Under the pieces are notes generated by a model. It saw only the letters and a list, made by a program, of their open reading frames with translations, had not been told where the DNA came from and did not search any database. 14,276 bases of DNA. Source: Bacteroidetes bacterium UBA4408. GTDB lineage: Bacteria; Bacteroidota; Bacteroidia; UBA4408. The position numbers and the translations under genes were made by a program. The stretch is taken from contig DGQS01000155.1 of assembly GCA_002389785.1 (NCBI GenBank), positions 1 to 14,276 of the forward strand. The letters run 5' to 3'. Positions 7,419 through 14,276 of the stretch are shown here, piece by piece. Numbering within the stretch: position 1 is the first letter of the stretch; every line of letters begins with the position of its first letter.

Positions 7419-7709
7419 CAGTAGTTATACTTAATTTGCATGTACATGGTTTCACTTGATTTGCTTTTTTTTATTATTATGTGATGCTATTTGTAAAATG
7501 CGAAGTTTTTAAATTCAAAATTGGAAAATACAGTTAGTTTAAATATGGTAATAAATTATATGTTTATCCGCAATTGTACCTAAACTTAAAATGATTAAAA
7601 AAAACATTTATCTCTGTTAGAGATTTATTAATTAGTATTACCTCTGCTAAAATATTCCATATGAATTGTTCAAAACAACCTATCAAGCTATCACAAATCC
7701 ATTGTCCCT
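7419..7709. other. Gene-free AT-rich intergenic DNA
   Basis: No coding frame with recognisable content is present on either strand. The only structure seen is a small hairpin, ATCTCT-GTT-AGAGAT at 7610-7624, with no T run behind it. Nothing here resembles a tRNA or known RNA family by eye. The T-rich, low-complexity make-up is typical of Bacteroidota spacers. Confidence 0.5.
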
Positions 7710-7930
7710 ATTGTGTTCCCTTTCTTTTTGCTTGATCAAAAAGAAACAAAAAATCAAGGCTTATGATAAATTGACTAAAATTTAAATTAATTTTTTCCAC
7801 GCAACCCAAGCGCTCGATTATATGCTGTTGGTTATTGAAATTCTTTCACTCGCTCGAGGATTGCTTTCACTGGCCGGCGCATAAAAATTAATTCCAATTT
7901 CTTAACGTCAATTTCTCATAGGCCGGTCCT
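7710..7930. repeat. Probable dispersed intergenic repeat with inverted-repeat arms
   Basis: The left part holds a hairpin of two perfect 10-nt arms, TTTCTTTTTG (7721-7730) and CAAAAAGAAA (7737-7746), around CTTGAT. Next comes an 18-nt inverted repeat with two mismatches (7778-7795 against 7883-7900). Between its arms is an 87-nt block that is clearly richer in GC than its surroundings. Inside the block CGCTCGA occurs at 7811 and 7851 and CTTTCACT at 7843 and 7864. GGCCGG occurs at 7872, just inside the right arm, and again at 7921, just outside. From memory, the 7717-7760 sequence resembles a repeat seen between genes in many Bacteroidota genomes. Only one copy is in the window, so repetition is not shown here. 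Confidence 0.45.
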
Positions 7931-8019
7931 TTTAGTATGAATTATAAAATAGTAAGTTAGATAAAAAATTGCTTCATGGGTAATAAAGCGGATAAGCATA
8001 TAAATTAAATAAATTTCAT

Positions 8020-8057
8020 AAAAAGAAAGGGCTGCTGTGGCAACACAGCAACCCTTT
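8020..8057 (-). terminator. Intrinsic terminator of lpdA
   Basis: AAAGGG (8026-8031) and TGCTGTG (8033-8039) pair with CACAGCA (8044-8050) and CCCTTT (8052-8057), with one C/A mismatch and a 4-nt loop. On the minus strand the stem is followed by CTTTTTA. It lies 27 nt after the lpdA stop codon. A T run also follows on the plus strand, so it could work in both directions, shielding lpdA from the intergenic repeat side. Confidence 0.8.
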
Positions 8058-8083
8058 TTGATTCACTATTAATTAATAAACGA

Positions 8084-9472
8084 CTATATGTGAATCACCT
8101 CACCATATGCAGCGGCAGCAGCCTCCATAACTGCTTCGCTCATGGTAGGATGTGGATGAACGGTTTTAATTAATTCGTGACCTGTAGTTTCAAGTTTACG
8201 AATCGCAACAATTTCGGCAATCATTTCGGTTACATTATATCCAATCATGTGCGCACCTAACAATTCGCCATATTTAGCATCAAAAATCAACTTTACAAAG
8301 CCATCTTTCGCACCTGCAGCACTAGCTTTTCCTGACGCAGAAAAAGGAAATTTTCCAACTTTAAGCTCATAACCTGCTTCTTTTGCTTTCGCTTCCGTAT
8401 AGCCTACAGAGGCAATTTCGGGAGAACAGTAGGTACAACCCGGAATATTGTTATAATCCAAAGCTTCTGGGTGATGTCCTGCAATTTTTTCAACACAAAT
8501 AATACCTTCAGCACTAGCAACATGCGCTAAAGCTTGTCCACCAACACAATCACCAATTGCATGAACACCGGGTATATTGGTTTGATAGTATTTATTGGTT
8601 AAAATTTTGCCCTTGTCAATAATTACTCCTACTTCTTCAAGGCCAACATTTTCAATATTTGCTTGTATTCCAACAGCCGAAAGAACTACATCAGCTTCTA
8701 TTTTCTCTTCACCTTTTTTTGTTTTTATCGTAACCAAACAAGTATTTCCTTTGGTATCAACCGATTCAACACTTGAATCGACCATTACTTCAATACCTAT
8801 TTTTTTAAATGAACGCGCCAATTGTTTAGAAACTTCTTCGTCTTCAACCGGAACAATATTCGGTAAAAATTCAACCAAGGTTACTTTGGTACCCATGGTT
8901 GCATAAAAATATGCGAATTCAGAACCAATTGCCCCAGAGCCGACAACAACCATTGATTTTGGCTGAGTGGCCAAGGTCATTGCTTCACGGTATCCAATTA
9001 TTTTTTTACCATCTTGAGGTAAGTTAGGCAATTGTCGAGAGCGTGCTCCCAATGCTAAAATAATATTGGTAGCTTCGTATAAGGTTGTTTTTCCTTCCTT
9101 ATCGGTAACTTCGACTTTTTTACCGGCCTTCAGCTTTCCAACACCCTGAATAACATCAATCTTATTTTTTTTCAATAAAAACTGAACGCCTTTGCTCATT
9201 CCATTAGCAACATCGCGGCTGCGTTTAACAACTGCACTAAAATCAGCTTCCCCACCATTTACTTTAATGCCATAATCAGCAGCGTGGTTAAGGTATTCAA
9301 AAACCTGTGCGCTTTTTAATAAGGCTTTAGTTGGAATACATCCCCAATTGAGGCAAATACCTCCTAATTCATCCCGTTCAACTAAGGCGGTTTTGAGTCC
9401 TAACTGAGCTGCTCTGATGGCAGCAACATAACCACCCGGACCACTTCCAATCACAATCAAATCATAATTCAT
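8084..9472 (-). CDS. lpdA: Dihydrolipoyl dehydrogenase (E3)
   Basis: This flavoprotein reoxidises the lipoyl groups of 2-oxoacid dehydrogenase complexes and glycine cleavage H protein, passing electrons to NAD. The 462-residue length is normal. It shows the FAD motif GSGPGGY (9-15), the redox disulfide C40-LNWG-C45, the NAD motif GSGAIG (178-183), the second FAD motif with GDCVGG (307-312), and the catalytic pair H441 and E446 of the partner subunit in HPHPTMSE. All catalytic residues are intact. It is a stand-alone unit, probably serving several complexes, including that of the E1 at 420-2840. Its stop codon is TAG. The upstream TACTTTCG (9534-9527, minus strand) is one base off a -7 element and has no clear -33 partner. 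Confidence 0.95.
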   Translation of the reverse strand: MNYDLIVIGSGPGGYVAAIRAAQLGLKTALVERDELGGICLNWGCIPTKALLKSAQVFEYLNHAADYGIKVNGGEADFSAVVKRSRDVANGMSKGVQFLLKKNKIDVIQGVGKLKAGKKVEVTDKEGKTTLYEATNIILALGARSRQLPNLPQDGKKIIGYREAMTLATQPKSMVVVGSGAIGSEFAYFYATMGTKVTLVEFLPNIVPVEDEEVSKQLARSFKKIGIEVMVDSSVESVDTKGNTCLVTIKTKKGEEKIEADVVLSAVGIQANIENVGLEEVGVIIDKGKILTNKYYQTNIPGVHAIGDCVGGQALAHVASAEGIICVEKIAGHHPEALDYNNIPGCTYCSPEIASVGYTEAKAKEAGYELKVGKFPFSASGKASAAGAKDGFVKLIFDAKYGELLGAHMIGYNVTEMIAEIVAIRKLETTGHELIKTVHPHPTMSEAVMEAAAAAYGEVIHI

Positions 9473-9676
9473 AGGGCAAAAAATAGAAAGTATTTTTGAT
9501 TAATAAAATAAGCAATGAATGAAGTGCGAAAGTAGTAAAAAATAAAAGCGGGAACTTTTTAAATGCAAAAAATAATTGTTAAGACTCAGTTTGTGAATTG
9601 CAACTCATTTATTTTCAAATAATTAATAAAACCGCCAGACAGAATTTCCTATTTTACTTTTTAATTATTGTCTAGC

Positions 9677-9705
9677 TTGATTGGATAATTATTTTGTTAA
9701 ATTTG
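9677..9705 (+). promoter_or_regulatory. Bacteroidota-type promoter for the M61 peptidase gene
   Basis: TTG (9677-9679) and TAAATTTG (9698-9705) are 18 nt apart and match the -33/-7 pattern. The start would be near 9711, about 43 nt before the ATG at 9754. The intact promoter suggests the interrupted gene may still be transcribed. Confidence 0.5.
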
Positions 9706-9753
9706 GCTTTTCAAACAAAATAGCACAAGCTTAAATCAACTCAGCTCTCTTTT

Positions 9754-10587
9754 ATGCATTACACCATCTATTTTGAAAACGCCAATCACCATTATGTAAA
9801 TATTGATTTTGAATTAGATACGAAGGGATCAGAAACGTTAGTTTTTCATTTACCTGCCTGGCGTCCTGGCAGATACGAATTAGGAAACTTTGCAAAGAAT
9901 ATTCAAAAATGGGCAGCTTACGATGAAAAAGGGCAACCTTTAATTCATCAAAAACTTACAAAAGACAGTTGGAAAGTGCAGTGTAAAGGTGCAAAAGCCA
10001 TACTCATCAAATACAATTACTATGCTGCTGAATTAAATGCCGGCTCAACTTATCTTGATGAGAATCAATTGTATATAAATCCCGTTAATTGTTTACTTTA
10101 TGTAAACGAACGTATGTTGGAGACTTGTACAATTGAACTTAAGTTACCTTCAAATTACCGTGTTGCTACAGGAATGAAAAAGGTGAAAGAAAACGGAGAT
10201 AGGGTAATTTTAACGGCTGCTGATTTCCATGAATTGGCTGATAGTCCTTTGATTGCCAGTGATACCTTACAACACAATCAATTTGTTTTAGATGGAATTG
10301 AATTTAATATTTGGCTGCAAGGCGAATGTAAACCTAATTGGGCTAAAATCATTTGTGATTTCTTTATCTTTATTAATGAGCATTTTGTGATGATGAAGGA
10401 GTTTCCTGTACAAGAATATCACTTTTTGTTTCAGTTAACCCCTTACGCCTACTATCATGGAGTAGAACATTTAACGTCCACTGCCATCGTGCTTGGACCG
10501 GGCAATGAGTTTGTAAATAAGGATTGGTACGATGAGTTTTTAGGAATAAGTTCTCACGAATTATTTCATACTTGGAATATTAAGTAG
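9754..10587 (+). CDS. N-terminal half of the M61 peptidase (up to the amber codon)
   Basis: These 277 residues hold the N-terminal beta-sandwich domain of M61 proteins (MHYTIYFENANHHYVNIDFE, then the LPAWRPGRYELGNFAKNI motif at 33-50) and the first part of the thermolysin-like domain. That part ends in the zinc motif H268-ELF-H272. YYHGVEHLTS (234-243) is the family's substrate-groove loop. No signal peptide is seen, so the protein would be cytoplasmic. The family includes glycyl aminopeptidase. If translation stops here, the product has two zinc ligands but no third ligand and no PDZ domain. Confidence 0.6.
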   Translation: MHYTIYFENANHHYVNIDFELDTKGSETLVFHLPAWRPGRYELGNFAKNIQKWAAYDEKGQPLIHQKLTKDSWKVQCKGAKAILIKYNYYAAELNAGSTYLDENQLYINPVNCLLYVNERMLETCTIELKLPSNYRVATGMKKVKENGDRVILTAADFHELADSPLIASDTLQHNQFVLDGIEFNIWLQGECKPNWAKIICDFFIFINEHFVMMKEFPVQEYHFLFQLTPYAYYHGVEHLTSTAIVLGPGNEFVNKDWYDEFLGISSHELFHTWNIK

Positions 10588-10602
10588 ATTCTACCGGTTG
10601 AA

Positions 10603-11493
10603 ATGATGCCTTATGATTATTCAAAAGAAAATTATAGCAGATTAGGGTTTGTAGCTGAAGGGGTTACTACCTATTACGGTGACTTTTTATTGTATCGCTC
10701 GGGGGTTTTTTCGGATGCTGATTATTTCAAAACATTTAATGAACAGTTACAGAAACACTTCGACAATTTTGGACGCTTTAATTTATCGGTTGCGGATTCA
10801 TCGTTTGATACATGGTTAGATGGATATAATCCCGGTGTACCTAATCGAAAAGTATCAATTTATACTGAAGGATGTTTGATTGCTTTTATGACCGACATTT
10901 GTATTCGTAAACAAACAGCTAATGCGCATTCGTTGGATGATGTAATGCGGGCACTTTTTACTGAATTTGGAAAGAAAAAAATTGGCTATTCCGAAAATGA
11001 TTACCAAGCGTTAATTGAGCGAATTAGTGGTAATAGTTGGAAGGATTTTTTTGCTGCTTTTGTATATGGAACCGAATCATTTGAAAATACCATTCGCGAA
11101 TGTTTGGATTATGTTGGTTTGGAATTGGAAATTCAGCCTTCAAAAAAATACCATGAGGCTAAGCTTGGGTTTAAAGTAGTGGAGGATGGAATTTTAAGCA
11201 GAGTTTCTGCTTTATATCCGGGATCACTTGCTGACAAAGCCGGCGTTTCGTTAAACGATAAAATTGTAGCAATTAATGGAATAGAGGTTTTTGATAACAT
11301 GGATACCTGGGCTAATTTTTATTCACAACAACAAATTAAATTAACTGTGATTGAAAATAAGAAGTTTAAGGAAATCATACTAAATCCTAAAAAGGAGATT
11401 TTTTATCAAAAATATAGCATTAAAAGAAAGAATGACAGCTCAGAAGAGCAAAGAAAGAACTTTACGGCATGGGCCGGAAGAAATCATGTTTAA
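10603..11493 (+). CDS. C-terminal half of the M61 peptidase (after the amber codon)
   Basis: The 296 residues start with MMPYDYSKENYSRLGFVAEGVTTYY. Glu19 of this frame (FVAEG) is the expected third zinc ligand. The helical domain has the family's TEGCLIAFMTDICIR segment (88-102) followed by SLDDVMRALF (110-119). A PDZ domain is at about 185-265, with LYPGSLADKAGVSLNDKIVAING at 204-226. The ATG at 10603 is an internal Met of the original protein and no clear ribosome site precedes it, so separate translation of this half is doubtful. The PDZ domain probably positioned peptides or partners in the intact enzyme. Confidence 0.55.
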   Translation: MMPYDYSKENYSRLGFVAEGVTTYYGDFLLYRSGVFSDADYFKTFNEQLQKHFDNFGRFNLSVADSSFDTWLDGYNPGVPNRKVSIYTEGCLIAFMTDICIRKQTANAHSLDDVMRALFTEFGKKKIGYSENDYQALIERISGNSWKDFFAAFVYGTESFENTIRECLDYVGLELEIQPSKKYHEAKLGFKVVEDGILSRVSALYPGSLADKAGVSLNDKIVAINGIEVFDNMDTWANFYSQQQIKLTVIENKKFKEIILNPKKEIFYQKYSIKRKNDSSEEQRKNFTAWAGRNHV

Positions 11494-11515
11494 GTAACTG
11501 ATAAATAAAACAATA

Positions 11516-11549
11516 AAAGCCATTATCTAAATCTTTAGTTAATGGCTTT
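11516..11549. terminator. Bidirectional terminator between the M61 and flippase genes
   Basis: A perfect 10-bp stem, AAAGCCATTA (11516-11525) with TAATGGCTTT (11540-11549), is extended after one T/T mismatch by CTAA/TTAG (11527-11530, 11535-11538) around a 4-nt loop. It sits 22 nt after the M61 stop and 22 nt after the end of the convergent flippase gene. The minus-strand exit is T-rich, so termination of the flippase transcript is the better supported direction. Confidence 0.75.
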
Positions 11550-11571
11550 CTAAGTTTCTAAATGGAACTAT

Positions 11572-13014
11572 TTACTCGTATTTAATGATCCGGTACATCG
11601 ATCGAACACTAATGATTCTTATAACAAAGGCCCATAAAAATGACAATGAAATCATGATCATAAATTGAGACATCCAAGCTAAATTAGGAAGGCTTTTAGA
11701 GATGAAACAAATGATAATTACTCCGCTAATAAATAATACCAAGGTTATAAGAAATCGGTAATTCACTTTGAATTTAAATACCTTTTGAGCAATTAATACT
11801 TGGAAAAAAGCGGTTGAAAACTGTGTAACCAAACTAGATATTGCTGAACCTGTTGCTTTGTATTGTGGAATCAAAATTAAATTAAGGGTAATATTTAAAA
11901 ACATTCCTATGCTTGCCATGGTGTTTAATTCTTTCATATTGCCATTGGCGGTTAACAAGGTTCCAAATACATAGGTAGTCGAAATGGCAACGAAACAGGT
12001 CATTAAATATCCAAATACACGAGCTGATTCTTCAACATGTTGTTTGTACATCAATCCCATCAGCTCCTTGCTGTAAAAAAAGGAACCAAGCGCTACAATA
12101 ACTGAAAGGGTGACCAATAAAGAAAAAGCAAGCTTTACTAATTCATCCAAATCATGCTTTAGTTTAATCATTCGTGCAAAAATTGGTAGCAACAATCCGG
12201 CAAATAAGTAAGCAATCATGTTGGCCGAATCGAGCAAGCGATAAGCTGAAGCATAAATGGCTGATTGTTCAGCTCCATCCACCAACAATCGTTCGAGCAT
12301 AACCGTGTCAATACGGTTATAAAAAGCCATGAGTAAAACTAAAATAGCATAGGGGTAACTCTTTTTTAGAATGACCAGAAAAAAAGCCTTACTCCAATTC
12401 AGCCTTTTTAGTTTTGATTTTTTAATTACAATTATCATGGTGATAACAGCTGTAAGAAAATACGCTGAAGTTTGCGCGTAAACATACCATTCAATTTGAA
12501 AAGGAGAACTGGTAACATGCCCCCAAAGTAAAATGGCGCAAATGGTAATCATAATCAATCGGTCGAGAACCGAGATAAAACTATCGGTTTTAAAGAGGTG
12601 CAATCCGGCGATGTTACTTCTTAAATAAAGAATAAAGGATATTAGAAACTGATTAAATCCTAATAAAAAAAGAATGTATAACTGTCCAATTGAATAGCCG
12701 ATTATTAACCCAACACTGAGTGTTATAATTGTGTAAACCAATCCCAATAATAATCGTAGCGAAAGGATACTTGAAACATGTTTTGTAAGCAGGTGATTGT
12801 TTTGCGCAATGTTCTTATTGTTGAAATTGGTGATACCCAAATCCAAAAGAATATTTAATAAAAAGGTAAAATTAAATAGCGCGTAGTAGGTACCAAATAT
12901 TTCGGGGCTTACAGCATTTTGCACCGAGCGGTCGATACCCAAAATCCAGAATGGCTTTATCAGCAAATTCAGGAATAACAATAACGCCAAATTGGTAATA
13001 AACTTTTTTTGCAT
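11572..13014 (-). CDS. Polysaccharide flippase-type membrane protein (MATE/MVF superfamily)
   Basis: From the ATG at 13014 the protein has 480 residues with about 14 hydrophobic stretches spread over its whole length, and no soluble domain. The N terminus (LLIKPFWILGIDRSVQNAVSPE, then FGTYYALFNFTFLLNILLDLGITNF) is typical of Wzx-like and related polysaccharide biosynthesis proteins, which move lipid-linked sugars across the inner membrane. YNRIDTVML (about 233-241) is the usual conserved seventh-helix region. No glycosyltransferase or polymerase gene is adjacent, so the cargo is unknown. A TTG 18 nt upstream in the same frame is an unlikely start because it lies within the -7 promoter motif. 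The convergent neighbour is separated by a shared terminator. Confidence 0.8.
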   Translation of the reverse strand: MQKKFITNLALLLFLNLLIKPFWILGIDRSVQNAVSPEIFGTYYALFNFTFLLNILLDLGITNFNNKNIAQNNHLLTKHVSSILSLRLLLGLVYTIITLSVGLIIGYSIGQLYILFLLGFNQFLISFILYLRSNIAGLHLFKTDSFISVLDRLIMITICAILLWGHVTSSPFQIEWYVYAQTSAYFLTAVITMIIVIKKSKLKRLNWSKAFFLVILKKSYPYAILVLLMAFYNRIDTVMLERLLVDGAEQSAIYASAYRLLDSANMIAYLFAGLLLPIFARMIKLKHDLDELVKLAFSLLVTLSVIVALGSFFYSKELMGLMYKQHVEESARVFGYLMTCFVAISTTYVFGTLLTANGNMKELNTMASIGMFLNITLNLILIPQYKATGSAISSLVTQFSTAFFQVLIAQKVFKFKVNYRFLITLVLFISGVIIICFISKSLPNLAWMSQFMIMISLSFLWAFVIRIISVRSMYRIIKYE

Positions 13015-13029
13015 TTTTACGAAAGGGTG

Positions 13030-13037
13030 CAAAAGTA
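13030..13037 (-). promoter_or_regulatory. Probable -7 element of the flippase gene
   Basis: On the minus strand this reads TACTTTTG, a full TAnnTTTG match. It ends 15 nt before the ATG at 13014, which implies a short leader of about 10 nt. No clear TTG lies at the expected -33 position, so support comes from the -7 match and position. Confidence 0.4.
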
Positions 13038-13258
13038 ATTAAAACTTGTGAATGAACAGTATGCAGGCTTACTAAAATGTGTAATAGAGCTTTGCTAGTT
13101 AATCAAGTGCATTTGTTTGGTTACAAAGTAATTGATACGAAAAATCTAGTATTTGAAGAAGAAGTGACTTTTTCGATTTGTTTCAAAAATCGCCCTTTCT
13201 GAACAGTAAATTTTGTACTATTGGGCTTCCAAATTTTTAATCCTTCAAACTATAGTTT

Positions 13259-14276
13259 ATGCGAGTAACACAAAAATTTATCCATGTAGCATTGCTTTGC
13301 ATTTCGGCTTTAACAGCTGCAAAAAATGGCTATGCACAGTCTAATTCGGCATCCAACCCATTGTTGGTTCAGTTGAATGTACCTGTTGAATTTTCAAAAG
13401 TAACTGCAGCCAATGTGAGCGATTATGGCAAGCAAATTATGCAATCAATAAATAAGGATATTGAAGCGATAAAAGCACAAAAAACAATCAGTTTTGCTAG
13501 TGTTTTTGAAGCATTTGATGTAAGCTACAATAAATTAAATACTGCCAGCAATACTTGTTATATGTTGTATTGGGTTTCGCCCGATTCGTTGATTCGAGCA
13601 AATGGCTTAAACAGTTATCAGCAATTAGATTCGCAATCGACAGCAATTTTCTCGGACAAGGAGCTGTTTTCTAAAATGCTTTCTTTTAAATCAACCGCCG
13701 ATTATAAAGAGTTAACAGGCCACAGAAAGTTTCTGGTAGATGACTTAATTGATGGATTTGAACGATCCGGTGTGAACTTACCTGCTGATAAGTTGATTCA
13801 ATTTAAAAAACTAAGCAAAGAAATTGGTGAATTAACTTCGAGTTATTCGGTAAATATGAACTCGGCAAATGATGTGTTGAAATTGGATGAAGCAGGAACC
13901 AAAGGTTTAACAGAAGATTTCAAAAATAAATACCGAACAGCTGCAGGAAACTATGAGATTCCAATTATTAATGCTACCAACGAGCCGGTTATGAATAATG
14001 CCGAAATAGAAGCAACGCGAAAAGCTTTCTATTTTAAGTTTACCGGAAGAGCTGCAGCTCAAAATTTACCCCTACTCGATAGTTTAATTAGCAAGCGTTA
14101 TGCACTTGCAAAGCTCATGAATTATCCTAGTTATGCGGCTTACAGCTTGGGTTCAAAAATGGCTAAGAACCCTAAAACCGTGTGGAGTTTTGTATACGAC
14201 TTAATAGAACGATCAAAAGATAAAGCTAAATTGGACCTTGCAGAATTTGAACGCACTAAAAAGGCAGAATTTGCGA
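13259..14276 (+). CDS. Secreted M3-family metallopeptidase (oligopeptidase-like), 3' end outside window
   Basis: An open frame runs from the ATG at 13259 to the window edge (339 complete codons, no stop). The first 27 residues form a signal peptide (MRVTQKFIHVALLCISALTA, then AKNGYAQ), so the protein is exported to the periplasm or held as an envelope protein. The following all-helical sequence matches the N-terminal part of thimet/oligopeptidase A-type enzymes: a GVNLPADKLIQFKKLSKEIG helix near 170-190, then LLDSLISKRYALAKLMNYPSYAAYSL (about 271-296) and a MAKNPKTVWSFVYDLIE segment. The catalytic HExxH lies beyond the window, so activity cannot be checked. M3 enzymes cleave short peptides. 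A TAAATTTTG at 13207-13215 is one base longer than a -7 element. Confidence 0.75.
   Translation, partial: MRVTQKFIHVALLCISALTAAKNGYAQSNSASNPLLVQLNVPVEFSKVTAANVSDYGKQIMQSINKDIEAIKAQKTISFASVFEAFDVSYNKLNTASNTCYMLYWVSPDSLIRANGLNSYQQLDSQSTAIFSDKELFSKMLSFKSTADYKELTGHRKFLVDDLIDGFERSGVNLPADKLIQFKKLSKEIGELTSSYSVNMNSANDVLKLDEAGTKGLTEDFKNKYRTAAGNYEIPIINATNEPVMNNAEIEATRKAFYFKFTGRAAAQNLPLLDSLISKRYALAKLMNYPSYAAYSLGSKMAKNPKTVWSFVYDLIERSKDKAKLDLAEFERTKKAEFA

Larger units (their letters stand above)
9754..11493 (+). pseudogene. M61-family metallopeptidase gene interrupted by one in-frame TAG
   Basis: Two open frames in the same phase join into one 579-codon sequence, a normal size for this family. They are separated only by the TAG at 10585-10587, with 15 nt from it to the next ATG. 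Reading across it gives HELFHTWNIK-stop-ILPVEMMPYDYSKENY, which matches the continuous HExxHxWNxK...RP...YDY...ENY run of M61 proteins, so no bases are missing. The stop separates the HExxH zinc ligands from the third ligand (E302 in the joined numbering), so neither half alone could be an active protease. The rest shows no other damage, which points to a very recent mutation, a base error in the assembly, or read-through. TAG ends lpdA nearby, so it serves as a normal stop here. Confidence 0.75.

Noticed and set aside
7379..8083. Hidden gene or RNA gene in the 705-nt gap.
   Set aside because: No coding frame with protein-like content on either strand and no tRNA or rRNA features; the repeat structure and the lpdA terminator account for what can be seen.
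9527..9534. TACTTTCG on the minus strand as the lpdA promoter.
   Set aside because: One mismatch to the -7 consensus and no TTG at the expected spacing; mentioned only as a weak candidate under lpdA.
10585..10587. TAG read as a sense codon (code change or pyrrolysine).
   Set aside because: lpdA in the same window ends with TAG and the other genes end with TAA or TGA, so TAG looks like a normal though rare stop. Reading the lpdA TAG as sense would add only four codons, so this is supportive, not decisive. No pyrrolysine genes or signals are visible.

Overview
This window is AT-rich DNA from a member of the Bacteroidota. Four things support that: the tail of a secreted protein with a type IX secretion (T9SS) sorting signal, an lpxC-fabZ fusion gene, a fused alpha/beta 2-oxoacid dehydrogenase E1, and several promoters of the Bacteroidota type (-7 element TAnnTTTG with an upstream TTG). 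The genus cannot be told from the sequence. No plasmid, phage, IS, CRISPR or RNA gene was recognised. Most of the window looks like ordinary chromosomal housekeeping DNA.

Layout. 1-160: C-terminal tail of a T9SS cargo protein and its terminator. 160-3453 (+): a promoter, the fused E1 gene, then nadD 22 nt behind it, probably one transcript. 3446-6295 (-): an lpxC/fabZ - lpxA - ABC ATPase operon with a 4-nt stop/start overlap between the first two genes. Its last gene runs 8 nt into the convergent nadD. 6518-7345 (-): a single-domain rhodanese and a secreted PepSY-like protein. 7379-8083: a 705-nt gene-free stretch with an imperfect inverted repeat around a GC-richer block, probably a dispersed intergenic repeat. 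8026-9472 (-): lpdA and its terminator. 9754-11493 (+): an M61-family metallopeptidase gene cut by one in-frame TAG just after its HExxH zinc motif. 11516-13014 (-): a bidirectional terminator and a 14-TM polysaccharide flippase-type protein. 13259-end (+): the N-terminal 339 residues of a secreted M3-family metallopeptidase, cut by the window edge.

How the genes relate. LpxC, FabZ and LpxA act on the (R)-3-hydroxyacyl-ACP and lipid A branch of envelope synthesis, and the flippase is also envelope-related. The E1 protein and LpdA (E3) can be parts of the same type of 2-oxoacid dehydrogenase complex but sit in separate units, and no E2 gene is in the window. NadD makes the NAD precursor. No clearly new multi-gene system is visible. 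The best leads are the amber-interrupted M61 gene, the intergenic inverted-repeat block at 7710-7930, and two start sites that promoter positions help to correct.
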